A stretch of DNA of 64,000 nucleotides. It comes from Selaginella tamariscina. Its lineage: Eukaryota; Streptophyta; Lycopodiopsida; Selaginellales; Selaginellaceae. A program made the position numbers and the translations under genes. This document shows positions 13,378 to 28,029 of this stretch, in pieces. Numbering within the stretch: the stretch's first letter is position 1; the number at the start of each line of letters is the position of its first letter. The notes under the pieces were generated by a model. That model was not told where the DNA came from. It was given only the letters and a program-made list of their open reading frames with translations, and made no database searches. The stretch lies in assembly GCA_003024785.1 (NCBI GenBank), contig PUQB01000936.1, forward strand, positions 1 through 64,000. The letters are read 5' to 3'.

Positions 13378-16300
13378 ATTAATTTATCATTAATAAATAA
13401 TTAACTCATTGTATTGAGTTAAAAAGAATTTTATATATGTTTATTACCTACAACCATTTAATTATAAACTTTTGCAATGGGAAATGAAAATGAAATAGTA
13501 AAAATGAATGTTAATAAAAAAAATCAAGTAAAAGAGCACAAACAACTTAAAACTTTAAAATACATATTTCTAGATTTTGAATAATTAGCTAAATTAATAT
13601 AGTTAGTTAAATCATTCAACTTATTTTATAGTTGACAATGTCCTTAAAAGTTTATTGTTTTTTCTTAAATATAATTAATTTCAACTATCTAACTAATTAT
13701 ATCTATTTAGTTGTTGAAGATGTTTTGCACACAAACACATACATATGCACACATACTACCACAAATAGAATCTTATACATGTTGGATCCTCAGATGGGTA
13801 CACACATTACACATGAGCACAACCATGCACACGCATAGGCACTCACTCACAACATACATGGCACACAAATGCTTAAGTATCCATGGTCGTTTAGTATTGG
13901 TATAATGATTAAGACTTTTAAATTGTGTAATAAAAATAACATAATGGATTGTAAGAAATTTAATGTTCATGGTCATTGAAATGATAATTATATTTAAGAA
14001 ATCAAAATACATGTAGCAAGAAATATTGTTTTTAACTATATGTTATCTCCATAATATTTAAAATATTCAAAATATTTTATATACCTAAAAACTTGTACTT
14101 AAAAGCTCAAGCACGCGAAGATATTGGATTTTACATATGCAAATACTATTACATGTTGGTGCACGAACCAAACAACAAAGATGAAAAAAATGCAAAACAA
14201 ATCAAGAAAAAACAATTTAAAGAAAGCTTAAAACATTACATGCACAAAGGTAGCCACAAGTTGAATCCCATGGAAAGCATATAAAATATGTTGCAAATGT
14301 AGCATATTCCACTAACATATTTTTGTTGCATATTCTAGAAATATCCCTATAAATGTTCTTTGTAAGGAATTATAATAAAAAATAAACATGTATAAGACAT
14401 CACAAAAAAAAGAAAGAAATAATACGTATCTAAAACGCAAAAGAAGTGCTTAACTCACACAACCCAACACCTTAAAACACAAACATGTTTAGAGGACTGT
14501 AAAGTGCATGTATAAAATGTATTCTTTAAATTAAAATTAATAAATGAATAATTAAGTTAACATTTAAATTAATAAGTTTAAGAGAATTAAATGAATACAG
14601 TACATTGAATGAATTTAAATGATTTATATATAAATAAGATATATTATTTAAATAATGTTTTAAAATAAGAAACAATGGGTTAATTATAGAAAAAAAATTA
14701 AAGGTTATTTAAAAAATTTTCTCCACATAATGTTTTATATACTAAAAGATTAACAATGAGAGAAATGTAACATACATGTGTATATATACTATAAATAAAA
14801 ATAACAATTTTTAATGGATATAAGCTTATCACACTTTATTATTATCATATGAAAGGTTGTGTATGGTATTATAACATAAATTAATTTCATTACTTATGAT
14901 AATAACATTGACATTATTTTATGTCTTTAATTTTAAAATGTTTTTTCTTACTTGAGAATTATAAAAAGTGTTCTCAATAAGGCAATGCAACTTTTATTAT
15001 GTATTCATTACCACATGTTTAATTTCAATTAGTACTTAAAAGTTCTCTTACTGAGTGAAATATTATTAAAGATTGAATTTGATTTTATTAAATATATTCA
15101 ACAAAATTTGTTTCAATGTAAACTTCATTAATTCATATTAAATAAATTTAGCAATGATGTACGTGTGGTAAAACAATAAGTATATGAACTCAAACTCAAA
15201 TTTAAATTATATTTAACCTCATTAGTTCGTGTTAAATAAACTCCACAATGACATGCATGTGTGTATAAAAAGCATTATTAGGTAAATGCCCTCTCTCTAT
15301 TCAAATAATATTTGCATATTTAGGACATCACATCTACGTTATTCCGAACATCTGAAATTTTGTTCGTTACGTTAAATTAAATTAATAAAATTTAAAAGAA
15401 TTTAGATGAGTTTAAATGAATATGTTGTTTATATATAAATAAAATATATTATTTAAATAATGGCTTTTAAATAATAAGAAACAATGGGTTAGTTGTAGAT
15501 TTGTTTTTAAAAAAAAATCAAACATTTTAAAGGTTATTTAGGAAATTCCCTCCATAATGCACATGTAGTTTTATATATTAAATGATTAACAAATGTATAT
15601 ATTTCGATAATGTGATGAGATAAATGTAACTTCATATATATAAAGATAACATGTATGTTTTAACAAATATAAACTTATCACACTTTATTATTATTATTTA
15701 AAGGGTTATGTATGATATTATATCATGAATTATTTTCATACATTATAATAATAACATTGACATCATTTCATAAGTCATAAATACATCTCTTTGCTTTAAA
15801 TACAAAAATAATGAAAAGTGTTTCTCTTAAGCAATGCGATTCCTATTGTGTATACTTTACCACATGTTTAATTATGACAAAAAAGTATTGTTGCTGCTTG
15901 TGCAAAATAATAAATGTCCAATTTACACAAATTAAATATTTAAATCATTAATTAGTACTTAAAAGCTCTCTTTAATAAATTGATCACTTATATTAAAGAT
16001 TTAATTTGATTTCATTAAATATATTCAGCAAAATTCATTTCAATGTAAACTTCATTAGTTCATGTTAAATAAATTTAACAATGATGTACGTGTGTGTAAA
16101 ATAATAAGTATATGAACTCAAACTCAAATTCAAATGTTCGATAAACTCCACAATGACATGTATATGTGTATAAAAAACATCATTAGGTAAATACTCTCTC
16201 TTTTTAAATGGTATATACATATTTAATACATCACATGTACGTCATTCTGAACATTATTATATTGAGACGAACCATCTATCTATTTAAAATTCTAAATTAT

Positions 16301-18309
16301 GGTTAAGTATACATACATACACATATATATATACATATTATATGTATTACAATATGTATATATTATAAATTTTAAAAGAATACATACCTGGCTCTTGAGT
16401 TTCTTTAATAAAGTTTTGTCCTAATTGAAGTTATTATCAAATTAAATTTATATTATACATTAATGAATTCTTTAATTTGTATTCAACGTTCATGTACACG
16501 AAAAGGAGAATAAATTTACCATTTTAACTATTTTAACATACTTTTTAAGGGAGTGATTCAAGTTCTAAGTGTTGTCTCATTGTTCTTTTAAAAGATAAAG
16601 AAAAATAAACAAATGAATATATAATAATAAATTAAAATAAATTAAAATAATAAATAAAAGGAATGAGCACTTTGTTCAACATCATTAAGGCCACTCATAA
16701 TAAACATTTTGTAACCTAGGGGCTCCATAGAAAATCTCCCCAATCAATACTTATATAGGTTTGTATACACAATTTGTATAACCAACATTAGTAATGTACA
16801 TGTAATATGTATTTAATTTTTGTTCAATAATCACATATATGTACAGCGATGTGTACGATATAAGCATATAATTAATATTGTATAACCAACATTAGTAATG
16901 TACATGCCCATGCCAATGTACATATATAATACTTATATATAACCATAAACCCTAAGAGAGTTTTGGTAATGAGATTAATGCAATGTTTAATGTTTATGTA
17001 TTGTGTGGGATGGGGAAAAATATTTAAATGTGTCAAAAAAAAAAGAAGAAACAACCGCAATCATAGTAATTACATATTCAAAATGTATATATCAAAAAAA
17101 AAAAATGTTAAAATGAAATGGTAAAAAAACATGAATTAGAAAATGAAGTAAAGAACACAAACAAGTATAAATTTAAATACATTATATATAAATACACACA
17201 CACACACATGTATATATTAACACCATTGCTTTGTTTCTACTAACATACAATACAAGTAGACTTCTTATATAAACACTCACCCCTATTTTATATACATTTT
17301 GAGGATTTAAATGCATTTCATCTATACATATATATAACTTTTAAAAAAATATATATGTTATTCTTGGTTTTTAATGTTTTTTTAATGAATTAAGTAAAAT
17401 TAATTATAGTAATGGATCATATAAATGAAATGCATTAACCTCAAAGGTTTATTTAATTTAAATTTTTAAAATCCATATATAACAAATGGGGTAGCCTAAC
17501 AGGTTCTTTTTTTTGAAATAGAATCACATTTTAAAATAATTATTTAATTATTTATTTAGTTGTTGAGATGTTTTGCAAAGACACATGCACAAAGTATTAT
17601 GCACTTATGCACAATAGAAACTATTAAAACCATTTTTTCCCTTTCTTATTTTTTAAAATTTAAAGTGTTTTTCATTTAAAAGTGACAAACTACTTTTTAC
17701 CGAGGGTTGGTTCACCTTGCAAGTTTTCATTGACACTTAGTCTTTTTTTTTTAAAGCAAAAACTTCTTTTCCTTATTTATTTTTTAAATGAAAAGTCAAG
17801 CTTTATGTAAGAATGTTGATGTCAATTATTTTACAATAAAGCCAATTTTCTTATATTTTGACACTTTTAAAATAGAGTATAGTGTTTCATTTTAAAAATA
17901 TTTATATTTATATTTAAAATTGTAAGAACATATTGTAATTGACACTAGGTCTTTTTTATTTTAAAAATGAAAAACTTGTCTTTTTTCTTTTCTCTTATTT
18001 TACATAATATATATTGATGTAGCACTATCAATATAGTATTATCATTGAAGTTCAAGTAATAACTGTTTTTGTATATATAAAATAACATTTTTAGCATAAT
18101 GAATACCTAAAATAAGATATATACTCAAATATATAGCATTTATAGTGCTTAGATATTTGCATTATATTATAAAAAATATATATAAATAGATTTTCTCAAA
18201 TGAATTATATAGGAGATTTCAATGGTTTAGGGTTTTTGAAAGAACAAATAAGTCCCTTAGCTCAATAGATTTCTTAGATGTGTTGGTGTATTCACATATA
18301 TACATACTC

Positions 18310-18359
<50 letters not shown>

Positions 18360-18870
18360 CTTTGTTCTATATAAAGACGATATATCAAGATTAAACCCAT
18401 CATTGCATATGAAATTGATCGTGTGTAAAGCTTTTAAAAGAAGCTTTGGATGTGACCCAACTAGTAATAACATACAAAGGTATATGTAATTAATATATAA
18501 AATAAGAAATATTGTATGCTAATCATATGTTACCTCCATAATATATAAGAATATTCTATATACTTAAAAAATTTATACATAAAAGCTCAAGCACACAGAT
18601 ATTTGATTTTACCATATATTTAAATATTATTGCATAAGCTAGACAAACCAAGATGAAACAAATGTAAGAAGATAAAGCAATTTAAAGAAAGCCAAGCCCA
18701 TTACATACACAAAGGTAGCCACAAGTGGAGAGTCATATATTGCTATGGAAAGATGCTGCAAATACAACATATTCCACTTAGTCTAGCATGTTTTCTCATA
18801 TTCCCAAGAATATCCTATCAAATATTCTTCCACCAAGAATAAAAATTGATAAAATGTGATAAAACAATTC
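13378..18870 (+). repeat. AT-rich tandem unit, copy B (most complete)
   Basis: This is an uninterrupted unit of about 5.5 kb comprising the segments seen in copy A without the two insertions. The same landmark lies about 5.85 kb further on in copy C, giving the tandem period. It includes a (TA)n tract at about 18318-18355. Short reading frames within it are interrupted in the other copies and have no recognisable content. Confidence 0.65.
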
Positions 18871-18899
18871 AAGTGCTAAACTTGTTTTATCACATGAGC

Positions 18900-19990
18900 A
18901 AATTAAAGAATTCATTAATATATTATGTATAAAAATATGATAAGTATTTTAATTTTATTTAAAAAGCAAGCATTAGATCTTTTTGGGAGTTTAGTTATAA
19001 TAAATTCAATTAGGACCTTAGTAAACCTATAACCACAAACGTTTTATAATTATAAATGTAAATATATTATTAATCAATCTCAGTGTGTGAAAGAGAGAGA
19101 ATATTTAAATGTTTCATATATATATATATATATAAACTAAAAGGCTTACGTTTCTTACAAATATTCCAATTAATATGTTTTTATATAACTTAAACTAAAT
19201 TAAATAATAACTTATATTATTAATTTATCATTAATAAATAGTTAACTCATTGTATTGAGTTAAAAAGAATTTATGTATGTTTTTATTACCTGCAACCATT
19301 TAACTATGTGTAAACGAAACTTTTGCAACAGGAAAGGAAAATGAAATAGTAAAAATGAATGTTAATAAAAAATCAAGTAAAAGAGCATAAACAGTTTAAA
19401 ACTTTAAAATACATACACTATATATATTTCCAGATTTTGAACAAATAGTTAAATCAATATAGCTAGTTAAATAATTCAATTTAATTTGTAGTTGACAATA
19501 TCCTTCAAAATTGATTGCTTTTTCTTAAATATACTTAATTTAAACTATCTAACTCACTATATCTATTTAGTTGTTGAAGATGTTTTGCACACAAACACAT
19601 ACACACCCACATGCATAGATAACTTTTGCACACATACTAGCACAGATACGTGTGCATGTAGGGTACACACATCCATGAGCACAACCATGCACACGCATAG
19701 GCACTCACACACATGCTAAAGCATGGTCATTTAATATTAATATTATAATTAAGGATAAAAATAACATAATGGATTGTATCTTCACGGTCGTTTAGAATGA
19801 TAATTATATTTAAGAAATTAAGATACATGGAGCAAGAAATATTATATGCTAACTATATGTTACCTCCAATATCTAAAATATTCAAAAGAATATTTTATAT
19901 ACTTAAAAAACTTATACTTATTCCCAAGCACGCATAGATCTCTGAGTTTACATATGTCTAAATACTATCACATGCCGGTGCATAACCCAA
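18900..19990 (+). repeat. AT-rich tandem unit, copy C (truncated)
   Basis: This matches copy A from 2543 up to about 5350, without the Harbinger element, and stops within CACATGCCGGTGCA (compare 14150 in copy B). The next bases belong to the DUF7869-like locus, so the array boundary falls directly at that gene. Confidence 0.65.
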
Positions 19991-19994
19991 ACAA

Positions 19995-21969
19995 TTGAAT
20001 GCGGACGATATAATGGATGGAAATCTTCACGAGGATTCGGACGATGATGATTATGATCCCGAGACAAGGAAGACAAGCAAGAAGCAAACGCCAATGAAGG
20101 CCACAAGGTATGCGTTTAGACAACTATGGGTGTATGTGTGTGTGTATGTATGTATATATGCTGTGCAAACCATGAACATATGTATATAGACATTAATTTA
20201 TATGTATATATGCACATTATGCTCCACACAGACACACATTATACCGTATAAGAAACAATAATAGAAAGGGAAATTTAACGTGTGTATATATGGATAATAT
20301 GGTAGTTCTTATTATATTATATGATGAAGAGAATGTAAAGTCTTGTTTATATCGTATGCTATGTATGGTTTTGATTATATGGTGGGAACGCATACTTATG
20401 AGTAGCAGTTGCTAGCATTAATGTCCTTAACTCCAAGTTTGAAACTTATATTTGCATACAAAAGTCTGTTAAAGAATCTCTCTCTCTACATACATACACG
20501 TACGTATGCACAACTCTCCAGGTACCGCAAACTGAATTTTGTTTCTGTTAGATTTCCCTCAAAGTTTCCCTTAATTTCTAACATACTGTAGGCGTCCTCG
20601 TTGCATACGCATACATGTGATGGTTATATATATGGTCAGGAAGCAAGTGAAGATGAAGAAGACAACTATGAGGAGTCGGATGACCTCTCCACGGATTTGT
20701 CACATGAAGAACCACTGTCTAAAGCTGAAGATGATAACGGAGATTGTGATAGTAAGAGTGAAGAACAGAAGAGCAGGAAGAACAAAAAATAGGTAAATCA
20801 TTTTACTTAAGGGTTTCTCAAGCTCATACTTACTTTTATTTTCTAGATATGTGCTAGCATACTTGTCAATGCTTGTTGCCAAAGGTGTGTTTGAAACAAT
20901 CACGCTCAGTTTCCTTATGGTTGGTCACACTCATGAAGATATTGATGCGTTCTTCAGCAAGGTCTCCAACTCTACAAAAAGGACAAGTGCACTTACTTAC
21001 CGCATATGATGAATCTTTTTGAAAATTGCATCTCCAAAAAAAGTTGTGCTTTGCTTGTGACTGAGGTGCCAGACTTCAAAAAATTTCTCAAGGAGTATAT
21101 AAAAGAAGGGAGTGATTCTTTAGTTGGTCACCTTGTGCCGCTACAATTCTTTTTCTCCATACGAGATGGTATACCTATTATGCAGTACAAGTTACGGCCA
21201 TCAGAGCAGGAGTGGTTACCGAAAGAGGGCTTAATGCTCTTCAAAAGTGGAGAGGATGGAAAGCCACTTCTCCCAGAAGGACAACCAGACCCTATTCCAT
21301 TGAGTGCCCAGCTCAAGGAACAAGAGGTTATTATTGATGGCTCAAAAAATATGTGGCATGGGTTCAAAAATCGATGCCAAAGAATTCTGATAAGGCAACT
21401 GGTTACTCAGAACTATATAAGCATGTGGTCGACTATTGGGAGACTGTTGTTCGAGAGTTAGAAGGGCCTACTGTCACAAGTACAGAATTGCAACACCCTT
21501 TTTGGCCTAAAACAAGGTGGCGAGAGGAGATTGAAATGACATCACTGAGCACAGACGACATAGAAGCCAGTAGTGATGTGGAAGTGCAAACCCCACACTT
21601 TGTTGGACAAAGGAACCAAAAACCTAAAGCATACTTTGATTGCTGCAAGGATCTTCAAAAACTAATGATGGTCTCATTACTCCAGATGTCATATAATCAG
21701 CCTATTTGGATGGGTCAAATTATCGACACACCTGAAGTAATCACAAAAAATAGTATGTTAAGGTTGCATGGTTCAAACCACAAAAAAGGCGACACGAGAA
21801 GGAGAGCGAAAGATATAATGGATGCCTAGAGAAAACATGGTCTCCCAATCAAAAAGACCCAGCATGTTTTATAAATGTTAAATCCATTCGATATGGGTGG
21901 ATGTCAAGAAGCGTTGATAAAGTCACGATTAACAAAACTGCAAGAGAATGTATGTTTTCTGAAGCTTAA
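19995..21969 (+). pseudogene. DUF7869-like gene remnant, 5' truncated and frameshifted
   Basis: The family is uncharacterised and often multicopy in seed-free plants; some members look transposase-derived. Exons are about 19995-20107 and 20640-20793 (acidic: EDSDDDDYDPE, EDEEDNYEESDDL) and about 20847-21969. The third opens with a block resembling the family hallmark (YVLAYLSMLVAKGVFE, then VGHTHEDIDAFFSKV). The frame changes at about 20793 (in-frame TAG before the splice), about 20985, about 21350 and about 21790. Reading through them, the similarity continues to a stop at 21967-21969 (last segment includes FINVKSIRYGWMSRS). The N-terminal half expected of the family is missing and the repeat array abuts the first exon. 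Family call rests on recollection of the HTHEDID block and is moderate. Confidence 0.5.
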
Positions 21970-24900
21970 AGCAATTACAAATTATAAAATATCATATATT
22001 TAATATTCATAATTATTATAAACTCTTTATAATAGTACCAAATTGTTTACTTAACTATATAAATTTATAAAACGATATGGAAGATTGACTATATTATTAT
22101 AGGTTTGTATATTATATATATATATTATTACTACTACAAATTTTTAATTAATAATGTTATATTTAAATATTAATATTTTAATAACAACATCAATATTTAT
22201 ATAATGTACCTTTTATGCTCTTCCTTAATTGTTATATTAGGCCCATACAATCTTAAATATAATATATTATATAATTTAATACCTTTACTTTTATAATGTT
22301 ATTATTTTTGTTCAATGAATGCTATAATTTATTAAAGGGTCGATTACAAAATAGAATATTCTAAAGAATATTCTGTTTTTAAATATATATTCTAAAGAAT
22401 ATTCCTTTAATATTAGAAAATGCTAATTAAATAGCTAAAATTGCTAATTATTAGGAAATGGGACTATAGCCATGCCCATTTTAGTTACAACTTGCATAAG
22501 GGTCTGCTCCTTGTTAGTATATAGCTACACTAGACTAGGTTGAGACTTTTATCGGAATCAAGCTCTTTTCCGATACAAGAGTACTATTGGTAAAACCCTA
22601 TTCTTTGTAAACATGTCAATTTGGCCAGAGGCGATCATAGAGGCGTATGGCTGTACACATGTATACAACAAGGTCTCGCTAACTTAAAATTAGCCCATCC
22701 ACTTGATGTGTCATTAACATAACTTCATTCCTAATGAGAATCAAATTCAAGTCAAATCTATTACAAAGTGTTATAGCACTAATATTCACTTTTCATAATT
22801 GATCTCGTACTCTTTCATAACACTGACCAGTTCAGGGACCAGATAAACTAACATACCTTTCTTACAAACCAATGTGGAAACTAGGAAATTCAACTTATCT
22901 CTAGTGCCTCAATCAACAATCTTTAATTAGCACATGTCTTAACCATTGTACTCATTCCCCAAAGAGCACATCATATTAGGTGTCGTTTAATACTTCCTAA
23001 CTCTTTATCTCACTAAGTTCAAAAATACCGAATTTCAAAACTTAATTCCCACGATAAGAGTCTGCTTGACTCGTAATACTGCATGCCGCTGTAACATTAT
23101 ATCTATTTCCAACTTTCAAACTAATTAAATAAATGTTCCCCAACATTATATCAAAGTATAACATTTCACAAATCAAGTAATTAGTGTTTTTAACAAGCAA
23201 GTTCAACCTAATCCTTAATCCATAAATAGTTGCAATTTTGATATTGATACTCTTGAATGGATATCGATCGTCTTAACGTTCAAATCCTAAATTTACCAAC
23301 TAGTTGTTACACTAATGGATATAATATCAATTTATCAAAATGCTACAACTATAATATAAACATAGTCTTAATTTACATGAACTGAATTTAGTTTTTATAT
23401 GAAAATGATAATGTTTTCGAGGAACCATTCAAAGACTAAGAGGAATCATGAACTAATGTTTAGTTCATCCAACTGATTTAGTAAGATATTATTTTCCACA
23501 TTAATGTTATTATAACACCAAAGTGCCACACTAACTTCATATTTTAGTTTATATCATAATTCAACAGATCTCCCCAAACATGAATAAGATATCTAATTCA
23601 ATACATTGAACTAAGATACACTATTCATTATAGACACCTAGCAATTCACAAAATATCACATTGTTCCTCAAGTAATGTATTGAGAAACACATCATTTCTC
23701 AACTAACTTAAAAACATGTTTCAAGTTACCCCACTAAAGTATTGCCTTACTAAAGTGTCAGATTCAAATTTGCTTGAGTCTTTATATTTCATGATTATGG
23801 TCACCTCATGTGATCATAACCAAGTTTCAATATTGAGCACTCTAAACTTAATATTCAAGAGATATTATACCATACTTTACCAAGTCATTTATAATCAATC
23901 TCAGAAAAAGATTATCTAAATACTTCCAAAGTTTAGAATATCTCAACGAATAAGGTGATAAGAAACCTTATATTTTTGTATTGAATGTTGAACCATACAT
24001 TAGGAATCATGAACCATGATCAACAAGAAGGGACACCAACTTCTTGTGCTAATCACAAAACTCGATATCATACTTTTACGAATGTTAAACTAAACTTAAG
24101 AAACATCATTAGACCTTGAGATAGAACCTGTAATGAACCCAAGAAACACATCAACCTTAAGACAAGAAAAGTTCTACTTTTAATATTCTAAATGACTGAA
24201 GATACATACTTTATTTGTTCTTTAAGTGTCCACATTTGCGACCATGAACATAACTTATCAAACTTTACAAATTACCTTACTTAGTTGATAAACTAAGTGG
24301 AGAACCTTTAACTAATACTCTTGTTAACTAAGGAATCACCATTTTGTTCAAAAGCTTATTTTCATATTTGTAAAACATTACAAATTTTAAACTTAAAAAG
24401 TTAATGATAAAATGCACAAGTGTGTGCCAAATGCCTTCACTATGCAAATCCTTTAACACTCAATAAACAAAAAAAATGTAAACATATGTTTTTAACATTT
24501 TTATTTTTGATAAACCATGCTGTCTACCCCAAAACTATATCGATAAGAAAACGAAATCCTGAAGTTATTATTCCAAGTCTCTCTCACGATCTTATATGAG
24601 ATACAACTTTATAATCAAGTTAGTCAAGCTAGCTAACTTGAGTACAAAGTGCACGTTTACAATTAACTAAAGTTTTAAGTTGTACATGTTTAAATTAGGT
24701 GACTTGAAATTAATAAATTATTCCACCTAATGTTACTTGTAACTAACGTCATCAAAATATTACGAACATTATACATTACTTTGATTACATTGGATTTTTA
24801 AATCAATTGCTTAACATATTATTATATGTTAATATTCGACATTCCATTGTATTATAAGTTCATCACCATAGTCTGCTTCTTGAGTTACACTCTTGAAAAC

Positions 24901-25110
24901 ATATATTATAATGAGAGAGCTCATTCTTATGTTTAAATATGCCCCTTATGAGAATTTAAACTACAGGGATTAAAGAGGATAATGGAGGTTAGGGTTAAGC
25001 ACACGGAAGAAAGTATAGCTTGCATTCGTACATTCTTAAGCTAGTATATAAACCCCATACAATATTATATTATATGTGTGTGTGTCTAATAAATAAATAA
25101 ATATATATAT

Positions 25111-25168
<58 letters not shown>

Positions 25169-25640
25169 CGGTGATGTTAAATAAAAACTTCGACAGAGTT
25201 GGAGGGGGCTATATTGGAGACAGATAAATGCAAGTTTAAATGTATACACAGCGGATGCATGAAAACTTCCAGAGGAACTTAACAATTAATATTTAAAATT
25301 ACGACACATCTTTTCCTGGAAGGCAACTGGTTTTCCTCAAAAATTCCACCTAATTTCTACATAAATCAGTAAGCAGCTTATACAGAGAAAGTTTCATGTA
25401 TGGCCCTCAAACTCTATAATTACAATAATTATTTGAGTATAATTTGCTGTAATTTTGAAGTTATACAAGTATATCCACTTACATATATAAATGCACATAT
25501 GATATATTGCATACAATATTGTATTGTACACATACACATGCACATACAGACAGGCAAGCGATAATTTGTGGATCACAACACCAGAACAACTCATGAAGAT
25601 TCAGACGGGAGAATAGAAATCTATCAAGTACTACATCATT
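21970..25640. other. AT-rich intergenic region, no gene recognised
   Basis: No protein, RNA gene or clear element was found. About 22345-22400 has short inverted repeats of ATTCTAAAGAATATTC. The segment CATGCCCATTTTAGTTACAAC at about 22473 recurs as CATGCCCACTTTAGTTACAAC at about 29329, so a dispersed repeat flanks this gene cluster. A (TA)n(GA)n tract lies at about 25100-25166. Confidence 0.4.
25127..25166 (+). repeat. (GA)n microsatellite
   Basis: About 20 GA repeats follow directly on (TA)n. Confidence 0.9.
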
Positions 25641-25700
25641 AGTGGCCAGCACACAATAACGGCAACCCAACGACTTCTCGATGAACACAACAAAGGAACG

Positions 25701-27560
25701 ATGGCAACAAAACTTTCCGAGCATACCCGTGAGAAGCTGACAAAAAGATCGGCGTTTTTAGCTAAGCCGAATCTCACAATCGAGCAGTACCATAAGTTAT
25801 CGGCGGAATGGGACGTTGCCGACACCAACCACTACAACAGCAAAATATGGAGAAGTTTAAACACACGCGATCCGTGTGGGATTCTCTTGAGCGACCACAA
25901 AGAGCTACTGCAGAAAATACACAATCTGCGAACTACCGGGTAAGCAAATTGTCTGGGCGGGATTTATCTCGCCGGTATATTAATCTGTCTTTTTTCTCAG
26001 AGAATTGAAGAAATTGCAGCAGTTGATTTGCCCAGGTGGGCGGGAAAGAAACATCCTTTCTGATGATGTTGATTTCTTGCCCCGAAGATAGGATCTTTGC
26101 CAAATGGTTGGGATTATGGAATCCTTTTCAAAAGGAACACTGAAGAAGAAGCAAACAAGTGAAGGGGAGCCCTCAAAGAAGTCTTGCAAAGAACCCAGTA
26201 AGACGCGAAGGCTAGTCTGTTCAATCTACAAAGGATGTAGACAACGATTTCAAGCTCACATGGTTGAAGCCTTTAAATGGAACAACGATGGAGGAAAATG
26301 GAAGTCTTGGCTGATTTGGTGATCGATGGCAAATTACAAATTAATAACAGCAGCCCAACCTCTCCTTTTCATCTCAAGGCAATGGAGTTGAAGACGGTCC
26401 CATTTTCAAGGAGTGGTTGGGAATACACTGCCACAAACTGGGTTGGACCTCGACCTCAACAATGAAGAGGTCAGCAAATATTTGCATGTGACGAACGATG
26501 ATATGCTTGTCGAATGGGTGAACCAATCGGAAGATCTAGGCAAATTTATTGCACGCCAACGCCAAAAAGAGAACATTGGGATGACGCCTTCTCTTATGGC
26601 AGTCCTTCAGCAGCGGAGAACCGAATTGAACCTTATAAAGGAGGATGCTACGAATCACGACAAGCCCTACAGATGTTTGTTGTTAGATTCGGAGACTTTA
26701 TGGGGTAACATCACTGCTTGTAGGAAACCGTTTCAATTGTTCGTGATGGATCGGCGTGTCAAAAAATCTTTCGACAGATAGGGCACTAGAGGATCTGGTG
26801 GAGAAACTTAGCCGTGCAAGCATATACATAGAAGGTATTTATTATTGAATTCATGCTTGCGCTCTTCACTGATACCTACTTTTTCAGGTATTTATTTCTT
26901 GATTCTTGCTCATGTCACCGATACTTTTGCCTTCGCCTTCGCCAAGAAGAATAGACATCGTTGGACAGGATTTTATATGAACGATGCTAATCCCAAGTGC
27001 ATTGATACCGTTGTTCACTTGGTTGTTAGGAATGCGCCAAACAATTTCAAGCTTCCAAATGACTGGCCAGGCATCTATTTGCATTCCAACGGGCCTGAAC
27101 CTTCATCCGATACACTGATAGGTGAGACGGACGTATTCGGCAATGTCCGTTATCCAAACATTACAAGTCAAGCGGCACGGAGCATCGTCAACTTGATCAG
27201 GGGTCCTCACAGTGATGCATGGGTTTTTGACTACTGCACTGGGGGTCCGTCTTGAAGGAGTGTTACCTTCGGCATACATGTGTGTTTACCGTTGAAAAGG
27301 ATAAGACCATGGTTGAGAACCTGAACAAGTGGATAGATAGTTCAACTGAGTACCCCAACGAATCCATAAAGGAGTATTTGAGAAAGTTCCCTCCTGAGAA
27401 GTGCGATAGCTCTGAAGACGAATCTGGTTCAATGTCGGAGTCTCAGGACGAACTTCAATCAAAAATTGGACCAGAAGTTATGTCGAGGAGTACAGAACAT
27501 TCACATATGGAAACATCAACAGAAAATACGGAAGATCATGAACCATCTCACAAAGCTTAG
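25701..27560 (+). pseudogene. Uncharacterised protein with class-beta amino-methyltransferase-like C-terminal region, frameshifted
   Basis: The first exon (25701 to about 25939, donor GTAAGC) encodes a charged segment I do not recognise. Later exons lie about 26000-26836 and 26889-27560. The C-terminal 200 residues have the layout of class-beta DNA/RNA amino-methyltransferases: a hydrophobic strand (FQLFVMDRR) where DPPY/W would stand, then YFLILAHVTDTFAF and W-x-GFYM, then ITSQAARSIVNLIRG, and a SAM-binding motif I-like WVFDYCTGG...S followed by LKECYLRH and VEKDKTM. One extra G at about 27246 joins the last two pieces in frame. The tail is Ser/Glu-rich and ends at a stop at 27558-27560. Several other frame changes (about 26330, 26460, 26755) break the open frame. 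The methyltransferase reading is inference; the catalytic motif is not canonical. Confidence 0.4.
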
Positions 27561-28029
27561 ACCTTCTTCTTCTCACTTAGAAGGTAATAGCGAAGAACAA
27601 TTTTTATTGAATCTTAGAGTGACGAATACTTGTAAATGAGTGTAACATAAGGCATTTTTGTATATTTCGTTTATATTTGTACAGAAAATAAAATCTCAAG
27701 GATTAATGAAGCTTTTAGTTCAAACATGGGTCACCATTAACAAGGTAAATAATATACCTTGATAAGTATAAGGCCAGCTAACTATCATTTTGCAGATGTA
27801 ATGAAACAGTTAAGAACATGGATTTTCAGCATTGCCATGAGGTAAGAGAGGGGTTTGGCGAAAATTTCTTGTGCCACATGTCAGAATGACAGAATTCATG
27901 CAGGAAATGGATAATAATGCAGCTCAAAACATCGTTACCATGGGGACCACTTCCGTTTTTTCATCATCATTTTTATAGCTTCAGTTCCTAAATCACTTTC
28001 TTCAGCACCTGCAATATCTGAATCTTATA
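27561..28029 (+). other. Intergenic/UTR between two degraded genes
   Basis: A/T-rich sequence with a possible 3' UTR just after the stop (AATAAAATC near 27686). There is no coding signal apart from short fragments near 27890-27960 that may belong to the 5' part of the next locus. Confidence 0.3.

Noticed and set aside
13632..13905. Overlapping frames of about 65 codons with His/Thr-rich translations
   Set aside because: They fall in the tandem unit block with CACACA-rich sequence and are not preserved in copies A and C.
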